Positions 15,495-24,191 of a DNA stretch of 34,112 nt are shown piece by piece. The position numbers were made by a program, and so were the translations under genes. This DNA comes from Phycisphaerae bacterium. Lineage in GTDB: Bacteria > Planctomycetota > Phycisphaerae > UBA1845. The stretch spans positions 1 through 34,112 of the forward strand of contig JAJVHU010000055.1 of assembly GCA_022072505.1 (NCBI GenBank), written 5' to 3'. The notes under the pieces are model-generated. The model had not been told where the DNA came from, did no database searches, and worked only from the letters and a program-made list of their open reading frames with translations. Positions within the stretch are counted from its first letter, which is position 1; every line of letters starts with the position of its first letter.

Positions 15495-18400
15495 CTACGG
15501 ACATTTTTTCTTGGAATTGCAATTCTGCTGCGCAATCGCCTCGTCTCTATTCAGACAACCTGTTATTAGTTGTTGCGCCAAATCATCAGGCATCCCATGA
15601 AAACCAGATCCCGGTGGTTGAACGCCGCCCAACCCGTCTAATACGAGTGAGCACTTTAACCAATCCGTCCATCCTCCAGCAGATTTCCATATTGGCAGCC
15701 ACCCACACCCACATACTTTGCACTTATAGCGATAACATACAGAAAACTGGTTGCCCTTCTTGAGCGAAGTCAACAGGTCGGCACACGCTATTGTCGCATC
15801 CCCCGGACCAGGTGTTGGTGACGGAATCAATCCTCCAGGCAGTGGGAACTGAGGATCGACAGGTTTCGCGAATCGACAGGCGGCGAGGGCTTCGGCCAAG
15901 CTCAACCACACGGCGAGATCGAAATCGTCTCCCTTGCAAGAGTAGCCAACAACCACCTTATGCTCAACCATATAGCAAGACGCGCCCCGAGGCGAGCACA
16001 ATCCATATGGATCCAATTGTGATATTGGAGACGATAAGCAATATAGCAAAGGATTCATCCCGTCAAGTGTCCACAGCGCGTAATCTGTTGCCGATATGGG
16101 ATCCTCAGGGCGATTTCTCAGCAAAGCGACTTTAGAGAGAGCAAGTGCCGCTCGCAGGTTTGGCCACTTGGTAGCTGGTGTTGCATGCATTCCTTGCGTG
16201 TCTAATGGGTGGCGACCAGACGCAATAAGCCATGATGAGCTGAACTCGACGAGTGGATCCCTCTGCAGCCACCTTCCCTCCAGCGGGCTGTAGTGCCGGG
16301 CGCGGTTGTGTTGGAGCTGCTGGTTGGCGACGGGGGTGGCGTCCGCTTCGGGGAGGGTTTCGAGCATGTACAGCCGTCGGCCGGTGAAGTGGAAGGGATT
16401 GCCCAGCGACGAGGTGTAGCGTTCGGCCACCGCCCCGCCGCTGTTCTTGATCGTGTTGAAGAGGCCCGCGTCGGTGAGGTCGGTGTCGCCGTCCATGTCG
16501 AGGTCGGTGGAGGGGTCGGGCGTGGGCGTGCCGGGGGCGCCGAGGCCCATCGCGGTGGTGAACGTGGTCTGGTCGGTCGCGTCCACGTCGCCGTCGCGGT
16601 CAAAATCGCCCGGCGAGTAGTCCCAGAGGCGCACCTTGCCATAGCCGTCATACACGTCGGCCTCGGCCAGCGCCCCGTTCTTCTCCACCAGCCCCGTCAC
16701 CGTGAACAGCTCCTGCAACAGATAGTAGAACGTCTCCGCCTCATCGGCCTCGCCCTCGATGAGCGCCACGCGCTCGTCAATATACTGCGTCCCGTTGACG
16801 AACCGGCGTGCCAGCGTCCCGTCACTATGGTAATCCGCGATCTCCACCTGCCCGTCATGGTAGAACCGCAGGTCCGCCGTCTGCGAGTCGCCCGTGCCGT
16901 CAAACCGCGTCCAGGCCGTGATCTTCCGGCCCAGAGCGTCATAGGCGAAGGTCGCCAGGGGCGTCGCGCCCACGCCGGCCTCCTCGAACGCGACGCCCAG
17001 CAGCCGGTTGTCGCAGTCATACGTGTACTGGTACGAATCCCCATCGCCATTGACGACCTGCTTCGACAGGTTCCCCGCCGCGTCATGCGTCACCGCGAAC
17101 GCCGCCACCGACGTGTACTCATTGGCGACGTTGTTCGCATACGTCCGCGTCGTCGCGTTCCGCTGATCCGTGTACGTCACGCGGTTGCCCAGCGAATCAT
17201 ACACGTAAATCTCGTCGCCCGTCGTGGCTGACATATTGTAGTCCACCTTGGTCAGGCGATGCAAGCCGTCGTGCTGGTAGGCGTCGATGTTCTGGATCTT
17301 GCTGAAGCCCTCGGCGTTCCCGCCCGACCCGCGATGCCCCGCGTTCGACAGCCGGTTCCCCGCGGCATCGAAGGCGTAATCGAACCGCGCCAACTCATCA
17401 TGGTCGCCCCCCGCCCCGACGCCCCACCGCGTGGCGTTCGTCACCTTCGTCACGAACCGCTGGCCGTCATACTCGGGCCGGTAGTGCAGGAAGAGATCCT
17501 TCGTGGCATAGGTGGACTCATACCGATACCGCGTCTGCACGCTCCGCTTCGTCAGAAAGCGGCCCTGGTATTCGTAATCCACGAGGTTCTGCAGGCCGGT
17601 CGGAGCCCCGCCCGCGGTCGTGTACCTGGCCTGGATGTTCGTGTTCTGCGAGAGATCATCGTAATCGTAGGCCAGCATCAGCGAGTTGACACCCCCGGCC
17701 TCGAAGTCCAGCGTCAGACGATTCCCCGCCTGGTCGTAATCGTAGGCCAGCGTCTTGGCCGCGCCCTCCAGCAGCGCCTGCGCCTCCTGCGTCAGGCGGC
17801 TGAGGCCGTCGTAGGCGAAGGTCGTCCCGGATAGGGCGTCGTCGTTGCCGCTCGTGCCCTTCTTCGCGGAAAGCATCCGCCCGGCGCCGTCGTAGGCGTA
17901 GCGCTCGTAGGTGGCGCCGTCGTCCTTCTGCGTCAGCAGGCCGCGCTTGTCGTAGGCGTAAGTCACGGTGAAGACGTTATCGGGCGTCTGACGCTGCGTC
18001 ATGCGCCCGGCGAGGTCGTAGGCGTAGCGAACGGTGTCGTTGGCGCCGGTGGTGTCGGGGTACTTGATCTTGGTCCGCCGTCCGGCCAGGTCGTACTCGT
18101 AGACGGTCTCCTGATCCTCGTTGTCGTCGTCGTCATGGGCGGTCAGCTTCTTGAGCCAGCCGATGCGTTCGTAAACAAACGCGGTTTCGCGCGCCAGGCC
18201 GCCGTTGTCCTCGATGATGCTGTCCTGCCGCCCCAGGCCGTTGTAGGTGTACACGGTCTCCTGGCCTTCGGGATCCGTCGCGCTGATGCGGCGATCGACG
18301 CCGTCGTAGTCGTAGGTCCACACACGGTTGGCGGATCCCACCCAGGTTTCCTGGGTCAATCGGACCAGCCCGTCGTAGTCGAGGTTGATCGTGCGCGTGC

Positions 18401-19349
18401 CCATCACGTCGTAGACGTACCGTTGGGTGACGGTCCCGGTCGCGTTGTAAAGATTCTGAACGTAGCCGCCGATCGGGTCGGTGGTGCGCGTCAGCCATCC
18501 GTTCACGTCGTACGCGGAGACGGTGCGCAGGGGATCGCTGCTGTTGGCGTTGTACGTCGTCTGCGTCAGCATGCGCCCGTCCGCGTCGTAGACGTAATCG
18601 GCCGTTCGATCGACCGCGGCGTCCGGATTGCCCGTGTTCGTCGGGTCCAGGAGCGCCGCCTCCTTGGTCAGCCGGGAGACATTGTCGTAAAACCACCGGC
18701 GCCGGGCAAGGGCCGTCCCGCCGCTGCTCTTGGCCACCTCCAGATACTGAAGGCTGCGCGAGTTGTAGCTGATTTCCCGGTAATGGCCTTCCGGGTCCGT
18801 GATCTTCGTGGCCCGGTTGAGGCCGTCGTACTCGGTGAGCGTGTCCGCGTAGACGCCCGACACAAGAAGAAGACGCTGCTTCGTGACGTTGCCGCTGTCG
18901 TCGTATTCGTACAAGGTCTTGCCGCCCGCCGCGTCGCCGGTCTCGGTGCGTCGATTCAGGGCGTCGTAGACATAGGTCGTGACGATGTCGCCGGTCTGAC
19001 TCGCCGTCAGAGTGCTGTTGTTCCCGCCCTTCTGAATGAGTTTGGACAACCGCCCGGCGACGTCATACGCGTAAAGCGTAATATGATCGTTCTGATCGCT
19101 CTCCGTAAGGTTGGCGTTGGCGTCGCGCCGGATCAGCGTCTGCCGGCCGAGTTCATCATACCGGTACGACGTCACGGAATGCGTAGGCCCGCCGCCCGAA
19201 TCGAACGTGTACTCGCGCTGAAGCTGCATCTTGGTGTCGTACTCGTACACCGTGACCTGATCGGCATCGGCGCACGCCGTCGTCGCGCCTGCCGCCGGAA
19301 GCAGGAACGCCAGACCGAGGAAGATCCGGTGGTACGCTGTGCGATTCAT
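15495..19349 (-). CDS. Full-length secreted Rhs2 protein with variable Cys-rich tip (cassette H)
   Basis: A 1284-aa protein from the ATG at 19349 (AGAGGA upstream; the frame is open to 19382). Residues 1-28 are a Sec signal peptide (FLGLAFLLPAAGATTACA). YD repeats then fill about 30-880 (many YxYDxxGRxT units), followed by the dockerin-like EF-hand pair (~910-970) and the core end (NPFHFTGRR ... RHYSPLEGRWLQRDP, ~1026). The last ~255 residues are a unique tip with a long linker and many Cys (CKVCGCGW, NCNSKKKCP). In Rhs proteins the YD repeats form a cocoon enclosing the C-terminal tip, which is released at the core end. There is no PAAR or other type VI secretion domain. Its core is the parent pattern of the seven truncated cassettes to the left. 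The tip's activity is unknown. Confidence 0.88.
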   Translation of the reverse strand: MNRTAYHRIFLGLAFLLPAAGATTACADADQVTVYEYDTKMQLQREYTFDSGGGPTHSVTSYRYDELGRQTLIRRDANANLTESDQNDHITLYAYDVAGRLSKLIQKGGNNSTLTASQTGDIVTTYVYDALNRRTETGDAAGGKTLYEYDDSGNVTKQRLLLVSGVYADTLTEYDGLNRATKITDPEGHYREISYNSRSLQYLEVAKSSGGTALARRRWFYDNVSRLTKEAALLDPTNTGNPDAAVDRTADYVYDADGRMLTQTTYNANSSDPLRTVSAYDVNGWLTRTTDPIGGYVQNLYNATGTVTQRYVYDVMGTRTINLDYDGLVRLTQETWVGSANRVWTYDYDGVDRRISATDPEGQETVYTYNGLGRQDSIIEDNGGLARETAFVYERIGWLKKLTAHDDDDNEDQETVYEYDLAGRRTKIKYPDTTGANDTVRYAYDLAGRMTQRQTPDNVFTVTYAYDKRGLLTQKDDGATYERYAYDGAGRMLSAKKGTSGNDDALSGTTFAYDGLSRLTQEAQALLEGAAKTLAYDYDQAGNRLTLDFEAGGVNSLMLAYDYDDLSQNTNIQARYTTAGGAPTGLQNLVDYEYQGRFLTKRSVQTRYRYESTYATKDLFLHYRPEYDGQRFVTKVTNATRWGVGAGGDHDELARFDYAFDAAGNRLSNAGHRGSGGNAEGFSKIQNIDAYQHDGLHRLTKVDYNMSATTGDEIYVYDSLGNRVTYTDQRNATTRTYANNVANEYTSVAAFAVTHDAAGNLSKQVVNGDGDSYQYTYDCDNRLLGVAFEEAGVGATPLATFAYDALGRKITAWTRFDGTGDSQTADLRFYHDGQVEIADYHSDGTLARRFVNGTQYIDERVALIEGEADEAETFYYLLQELFTVTGLVEKNGALAEADVYDGYGKVRLWDYSPGDFDRDGDVDATDQTTFTTAMGLGAPGTPTPDPSTDLDMDGDTDLTDAGLFNTIKNSGGAVAERYTSSLGNPFHFTGRRLYMLETLPEADATPVANQQLQHNRARHYSPLEGRWLQRDPLVEFSSSWLIASGRHPLDTQGMHATPATKWPNLRAALALSKVALLRNRPEDPISATDYALWTLDGMNPLLYCLSSPISQLDPYGLCSPRGASCYMVEHKVVVGYSCKGDDFDLAVWLSLAEALAACRFAKPVDPQFPLPGGLIPSPTPGPGDATIACADLLTSLKKGNQFSVCYRYKCKVCGCGWLPIWKSAGGWTDWLKCSLVLDGLGGVQPPGSGFHGMPDDLAQQLITGCLNRDEAIAQQNCNSKKKCP
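16441..16620 (-). other. Dockerin-like double EF-hand inside the Rhs core
   Basis: Encodes two Ca-binding loops, DFDRDGDVDATDQ and DLDMDGDTDLTDAG, about 25 residues apart, each followed by a short helix as in type I dockerins. It is inserted between YDGYGKVRLWDY and NPFHFTGRR, which are normally nearly adjacent in Rhs cores. The same insert is present in all eight core copies in the window, with minor substitutions. Confidence 0.8.
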
Positions 19350-19451
19350 GGCTACGCATCCTCTCTGATAAAGGCGAATCAAGGTCGAAATCCCATCGTC
19401 CGACTGAAACGGATCGTCTGCGCGCGTGGCTAAGTGGAACCGCGGAATCCT

Positions 19452-19523
19452 TGACCCGAGCCGCGTGGCTTCAGCCCGCGCGATGCCTCGCGCGGAGTAA
19501 ACCCCGCGACTCAGCGCGGGTCA
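19452..19523 (-). terminator. Structured GC-rich intergenic hairpin cluster
   Basis: CCGCGCGA and TCGCGCGG (19476-19495) form a perfect 8-bp stem with a 4-base loop. They are enclosed by TGACCCG (19452-19458) and CGGGTCA (19517-19523). It starts at the stop codon of the preceding gene and lies ~100 nt before rhs2. There is no U-tract, so it could be an attenuator, mRNA-end stabiliser or dispersed palindromic repeat rather than an intrinsic terminator. Confidence 0.4.
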
Positions 19524-20477
19524 TTCATTCTGCGTTCCTACATAGTTCGTCTCGGGGGGAGCCGCCCCCCCCACGGATCGGGCTGCGGCCGAGGGTCGCG
19601 CCGCCGACGTGGCTGGAACGGCCGCGCGCAGCGTCCAGAGGGAGGGCAGGGCGCGCCGCAACGCATCCACGAGGGCCGGGACGACTTCCCGAACACGCGG
19701 ACCGACCCGCGCCAGGAACGGCCGCCATCCCCGCGCCGCCGCATGCCGGGCATCGTTGAACGCGTCGGATTCCGAGGCCAGAATGCCGGGCAGGCGGGTG
19801 TTGACCTGTTCCACGTATGCGGCAAGCTCCGCAAATTGCTCGGTCGTCAGGATTTGCTCGACGGAGGCGCGATGCTCGTCCCATGCCTTCGCCACCAAGG
19901 CGCTCCGTCGTCTCGTGCTCCCGTTCAACGTCCAGAAGTCGCGCTCGGCCTGCGCCTCCCAAAGAAGGCTTCTTTGCTCCGGGCTCAACGCCAGAAGTCG
20001 AAGCGGCGACTCCAGAATGATATTCGCCTGCGCGTTCTCAAGCGCCGTCTGGTCGTTTTGGTCAAAAAGTTGCTCATCCCCCTGAAACCACTCTCCTTGG
20101 TTCGCCGAAAGCATCGCAACCGCCTGTTCGACCCCGGCGCGCACCACGTCGTAGTCCTCTTGCACGTGGATCGCCCCGCACGCCGCCCGGGCCGCCAAAC
20201 ATTGGTTCACGAGGGGATCAAGAAGCTCCTTGCGCAGAACCGCATCGTCCATCGCACCAAGCGCCAGGTTGTACGCGTCGAGCGGAGCCACCCCCAGCGC
20301 CGCAAGCGTGATCGGATCCAGACTCATGACCTCGCGAACCTGGGACGCATACGTGGCTTCCGGTTCGGGTTCATTCTGGCCCAACGCAAGACCGGCCGAT
20401 CCGACCAAGGCGATGATCACCCTGACGAGCGGGGCCGGTCGATTCAGTTGCCGTCTGTTTCGCCTCTCCACAATCAT
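19521..20477 (-). CDS. Secreted helical protein of unknown function
   Basis: A 318-aa protein from the ATG at 20477, chosen because GAGGAGGG lies just upstream; the frame is open to 20645. A signal peptide ends at about residue 33 (VIIALVGSAGLALG). The mature protein is predominantly helical and contains two LTxxQ-like motifs (LSPEQRSLL and LTTEQFAEL) ~45 residues apart, recalling the LTxxQ repeats of Spy/CpxP periplasmic chaperones, with an Ala/Pro-rich tail. It sits between the membrane-anchored protein and rhs2 in one direction, so a helper role in Rhs export or folding is possible but speculative. Confidence 0.65.
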   Translation of the reverse strand: MIVERRNRRQLNRPAPLVRVIIALVGSAGLALGQNEPEPEATYASQVREVMSLDPITLAALGVAPLDAYNLALGAMDDAVLRKELLDPLVNQCLAARAACGAIHVQEDYDVVRAGVEQAVAMLSANQGEWFQGDEQLFDQNDQTALENAQANIILESPLRLLALSPEQRSLLWEAQAERDFWTLNGSTRRRSALVAKAWDEHRASVEQILTTEQFAELAAYVEQVNTRLPGILASESDAFNDARHAAARGWRPFLARVGPRVREVVPALVDALRRALPSLWTLRAAVPATSAARPSAAARSVGGAAPPETNYVGTQNE

Positions 20478-20505
20478 GGCTGCCCTCCTCAGTGAATCCC
20501 CGGAC

Positions 20506-21336
20506 TCAGTTTCGCTGCTCCGTCGCTTCCGATGCGTCCCGGCCCGACGACGGGGGTCCGTTCCCTTTTTCGGATTGGTAGCTCTCGAATCCGCGGGCGA
20601 ACGCCGCCGCGCGAAGCCCTCGTTCGGAGCCTCCCGACGCCGCAAACACGCCCGGGTAGCGGTCTGCCATCCTCACCCACAGCGACTCTTGGACGTAGGT
20701 TCCGTAACCCAGCGCCGCAACCAGCCACCCCGTCCGTTCATCGACTCGCTCCACCTCACGCAACTTCAAGGCGCGATCGATGCCCGTCCCGCGAACCGTC
20801 ATAACCGGCGCCGCCTCCAGCTTTTCCATGTACAATGCCGCCGCTCTCGCCAGCAGGGCCGCGGCCTCGTCCTCGCCGAGTCGGCTGAACAACGAAACAT
20901 CCACCCGGACCAGCCCGGTTCGATCAACCTCAACGCCGGCGTTGGCCGGTCCGAATACCGCAACCAGATGAACTCGTGCGGCCGCGTTCACCCGGTCCTG
21001 AAGGCTGTTCAGACGGTCAATCAAGGCTTCAGGCGACAAGGCGGCGCCAGGACGGTCCTCGGAATCGCGCCGCTCAAAACCCGTCGTTACCCCTCCCGTC
21101 TCAGACTTCCGCATCTCTGACGCCGAATCCCCTGACCCCGCAGCCTCGGACGAACGGCTCGCGTAGGCGAACCGTGCGACGTCGCTTTCTCCGAGCCACA
21201 ACGCGGCCCATCGCGTCATCCCGATCGCAACCACGACCGCGCCGACTCCAGCCAAGACGACGGGGAGCTTTCGTCCGACGATCGACCATCGGCCAAATCC
21301 CTTCGTTGACGGATTGCCAGTCCTCGCTCCGGTCAT
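20506..21336 (-). CDS. Membrane-anchored protein with M48-like but catalytically empty domain
   Basis: A 276-aa protein. The ATG at 21336 has GGAGG at good spacing; a GTG at 21375 overlapping rhs1 is less likely. One membrane segment (~residues 22-46) is followed by an external domain. EDEAAALLARAAALYMEKL looks like the M48 metallopeptidase helix (EDExAxVLAHExxH) with the zinc HExxH replaced by RAxxL. VDERTGWLVAALGYGTYVQE resembles the downstream M48 ExxAD...AGY segment. If homologous, it is a pseudo-peptidase, perhaps a scaffold. The match is by eye only, and it may be an unrelated helical protein. It starts ~35 nt after rhs1 and ends 28 nt before the next gene. Confidence 0.6.
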   Translation of the reverse strand: MTGARTGNPSTKGFGRWSIVGRKLPVVLAGVGAVVVAIGMTRWAALWLGESDVARFAYASRSSEAAGSGDSASEMRKSETGGVTTGFERRDSEDRPGAALSPEALIDRLNSLQDRVNAAARVHLVAVFGPANAGVEVDRTGLVRVDVSLFSRLGEDEAAALLARAAALYMEKLEAAPVMTVRGTGIDRALKLREVERVDERTGWLVAALGYGTYVQESLWVRMADRYPGVFAASGGSERGLRAAAFARGFESYQSEKGNGPPSSGRDASEATEQRN

Positions 21337-21371
21337 ATCGTCCTCCGTCCCCGGCCGATCGCGCGCGGCGG

Positions 21372-24191
21372 TCACGCCCCGGAACGCGTCATCTTGGTCC
21401 GCCGATCGTAGAGATCGTATTCATACGTCACGACGATGCCGTTAGGATCCGTTTGCCGGGTCAGGTTGCTGTTGCCGTCGTACTCGAACGTCGTCGTCAA
21501 CTCCCGTCCGCCCGTCGCGCCGACGATCTGGGTCGACTCCCGTCCGCGCCCGTCGTAGATCATCCGTGTAAAGATGCCGCCCGGCGTGGTGGTCTTGACG
21601 ACTCGATCCTGATGGTCGTACTCATAACTCGTCGTCAGGTTGAGCCCCCCTTGGTCGTCGATCATCGCCGTGCGCCGCCCGAAGGGATCGTACAGATGAC
21701 CCGTCTTGATGGAGTTCGAAGAATCAGGCGAAAAGGAGGCCGGGCTTGCGATGGGGCCATCCTGTTTAGCCGTGTACGCCGCGGTCACGTGCCCATGCGA
21801 ATCATACTCGTACACGCGCAGCGCCGGGGCGCTCGACGAACCGATGTCCAGGGTGTACTCTCGTTCCAGCGCGCCGCTCGACGTGTGCTTCCAGACCGAC
21901 GTGACCCCGCGCGGATCGGTCGCGATGGACAGCCGGTTGGCGGAGTCGTAGACATAGTCCGTCGCAAGCGCCAACCCCGTGTTGTCCTCAATCTGCCGCG
22001 TGACGTTGCCGTAGTCGTCGTATTCGCGCCTGCGTGTCACGGTCCCGGCGGGCGTCGCCACGATTTCGTCCTCAAGCTGCCAGTTATTATTGTAGACGTA
22101 TTCGCGAGTTTGCTGCACGCTCCCTAGATCGACCGTCGTCACCAACGACTCGACAACTTTGGTGAGCATTCCGATGCCTGCCAGTCCGAAGCCATAGTCA
22201 TACTCGTAGTACGTAACTTGGCCGCGAACGTCAGTCTCCCAGACAACTCTTGGATTCTGGTCAACAATATCGTAGTCGTACTGCGCCAACGTGATCTCAC
22301 TCGCGCCGTTGTAAATGGCCTCGACCACAATCTGTCCGTCATCGTTTCCCGAGGTTGCGATATACTTTCGCCTGGTGTTCCCCCGCGGAAGCGCCGCATC
22401 CAGCCGGGTCAGGTCGCTGCCATTCATGTACTCCAAGTAGGAATAGGAATCCCCGCTGCCTGACAGGTCTGGGTTGATGTCAGAGTAAAGCCGTCGTTTC
22501 GTCACATCATCAAAGCCGTCGGCGCTTTCCTCCACCTCCACTTCCTTGTTGCTGTTGCTTTGATGCCGATAGTGCGTAACCTTGTGATTAGACTCATCGT
22601 AGGCGGCCGTGAATACGAGTTCTTCGGAACCGCCATCGAGCTGTCGAAAAACTTTCGTCAATTCGTTCGGATTGTCGTCGTCAACATCCTGATATCTCAG
22701 GCCACGGATGATGTTGTCCTGATCGTCAAGCACGCTGGTCAGTCGCCCGAACTCATCGTATTGATAATCGTAAGCGGGGCACGAGGCGCAGTTCGTCTCT
22801 ACATGTGTTAGCAACGCATAATTGCGTGTTAGATCATTCCCACCTTCCCAATCTACAATCACCTCCTGATACAAATAATCGGTATAGATGATCCGTCCGT
22901 CACTTTGGTTAACTCGTGACAGCAGTCCAGTAGTTCCATCGTAGATGAAATCAATCGACAACGCGTTATTCGCGACGCTTTTCCATTTTTCCGGAACATA
23001 TCGTCCTTGGACAACCTGCCCCGATCCCTCCACCAAAGAATCCCGGCTTCCGTCCTCGTTGACGCGCTTAAGCCACCGCAAAGGGAGCCTCGTGCCTATC
23101 CAGCCTTCTTCATCCACCCACTGCGAACCCGTCCTCGTATCGGAGAACACGTACTCCAGATTGCTTCCCTGCAATATCGCCCCAGCATTATAGGTGTAAA
23201 CGTTTCCCCCTTCTCCGACGATGCTATCATAAGTGGACGCAACTAGCCGCTCGTCATATTCATAGTCACGGAACGCTCCGCCACCCGGAATCGTAAAGTA
23301 ATTGACAACTCCGCCGCCTCCACCCGGACCTGACGCTTCAAGAAGCTCAAAACCAACAACTGCAGACACGCCACCGTCATCACCTACCAGACTGGGTGTG
23401 AACCGCACAGCACCTGCTGCTGCTGCCGGAGGGTCTGTTGGACTCGCGCAGTGGTCGCTAGTCCCACAACCACCACCACAGTTCTGTTCACCTGTGACTC
23501 GCAATACAATCGTGATGGATGGGGTGTCTAACGTGTTCATGCAGCTTGCCGAAAACTCCCCAAAGTGCAATGTAACCTTCTCCTTTGAGCCGGCAGGCAA
23601 ACTCCGTGCCGCATCCGTGATGCTTGCGCCGCCACCTGTCGCATAGATGTATGGGTTCTGGGGATCATTCGTGGGCGAAGCAGCTCCGTAGGGAGCAAGC
23701 GATTTACAACAGTTTGTGCATACGCCGCACGGCTCTGTTTCAGCCACAACCTCGTACCAGACCGATGGTAAGGTGTCACATGAGTTCTCTGGGATCGTAA
23801 TCCTATATTTTGTTTTCCCGAGCACTCCAGGAGAAGGCCAGGATACTCGAGTGCAGTTGTCGTTACCGTCATAGGCGTACGCGAAGTAGTTCGGCATTGG
23901 TATACTGTGTTTCGAGCAAGAAGGGCCTGGCGGGTCAGGAGAACCCGCCCACGTTACTGTAACCACGTTGCAGCATTGAGATAGAAGTAGGGGATCGGAC
24001 TCCACCGCGGGAGATGAGAACGCCGGCAGGCTTGCAGGGGCTTTGTGGCTGCTACCACCATTGACTGCGCTGTTGAATTCTGGTTGCGCGTTGTCATCGG
24101 ACAAAACAACCTTTGCGTTGGCTGTTCGCAAGACAAGTGCAAGCAGAACGGTTAATGAACATCGGACGACTAGGCTAACGACCGTCCTCAT
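21372..24191 (-). CDS. Secreted YD-repeat protein Rhs1 lacking an Rhs core terminus
   Basis: A 939-aa protein. The ATG at 24191 overlaps the stop of the upstream glycosyltransferase (ATGA) and has AAAGGAG upstream. Signal peptide 1-26 (ends RTANA). Residues ~70-260 form a Cys-rich domain (QCCNVV, CGVCTNCC, CGGGCG) of unknown type. A Gly-rich linker precedes YD repeats from ~300 to the end. The protein stops in the middle of a repeat (YEYDLYDRRTKM) with no RWLQRDP core and no tip. It may act with Rhs2 as two halves of one cocoon, since together they have the length of a large Rhs protein, or it may have lost its 3' part. Confidence 0.82.
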   Translation of the reverse strand: MRTVVSLVVRCSLTVLLALVLRTANAKVVLSDDNAQPEFNSAVNGGSSHKAPASLPAFSSPAVESDPLLLSQCCNVVTVTWAGSPDPPGPSCSKHSIPMPNYFAYAYDGNDNCTRVSWPSPGVLGKTKYRITIPENSCDTLPSVWYEVVAETEPCGVCTNCCKSLAPYGAASPTNDPQNPYIYATGGGASITDAARSLPAGSKEKVTLHFGEFSASCMNTLDTPSITIVLRVTGEQNCGGGCGTSDHCASPTDPPAAAAGAVRFTPSLVGDDGGVSAVVGFELLEASGPGGGGGVVNYFTIPGGGAFRDYEYDERLVASTYDSIVGEGGNVYTYNAGAILQGSNLEYVFSDTRTGSQWVDEEGWIGTRLPLRWLKRVNEDGSRDSLVEGSGQVVQGRYVPEKWKSVANNALSIDFIYDGTTGLLSRVNQSDGRIIYTDYLYQEVIVDWEGGNDLTRNYALLTHVETNCASCPAYDYQYDEFGRLTSVLDDQDNIIRGLRYQDVDDDNPNELTKVFRQLDGGSEELVFTAAYDESNHKVTHYRHQSNSNKEVEVEESADGFDDVTKRRLYSDINPDLSGSGDSYSYLEYMNGSDLTRLDAALPRGNTRRKYIATSGNDDGQIVVEAIYNGASEITLAQYDYDIVDQNPRVVWETDVRGQVTYYEYDYGFGLAGIGMLTKVVESLVTTVDLGSVQQTREYVYNNNWQLEDEIVATPAGTVTRRREYDDYGNVTRQIEDNTGLALATDYVYDSANRLSIATDPRGVTSVWKHTSSGALEREYTLDIGSSSAPALRVYEYDSHGHVTAAYTAKQDGPIASPASFSPDSSNSIKTGHLYDPFGRRTAMIDDQGGLNLTTSYEYDHQDRVVKTTTPGGIFTRMIYDGRGRESTQIVGATGGRELTTTFEYDGNSNLTRQTDPNGIVVTYEYDLYDRRTKMTRSGA

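Larger units (their letters stand above)
121..17600 (-). repeat. Eight-copy dispersed Rhs core repeat
   Basis: Near-identical core blocks in direct orientation, each ending at the RWLQRD motif: A ~121-941, B ~2390-3633, C ~4655-5343, D ~6622-7250 (with internal deletion), E ~8602-9957, F ~11150-12263, G ~14080-14696 and H ~16255-17600 (within rhs2). The tip-side boundary is constant; the other boundary differs in every copy. Scattered shared variants (for example SGG/AGG in the EF-hand, ERFV/ERFA/ERYT, AAVYDG/ADVYDG) are distributed in mosaic fashion. Confidence 0.9.

Noticed and set aside
1..19349. CRISPR-like or integron-like interpretation of the repeated blocks
   Set aside because: The repeats are coding Rhs cores of hundreds of bases with variable start points. 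No short regular repeats, attC-like sites or integrase are present.
18135..19433. 432-codon plus-strand frame opposite the 5' part of rhs2
   Set aside because: Antisense of a GC-rich YD-repeat region; the minus strand carries a signal peptide and regular YD repeats.
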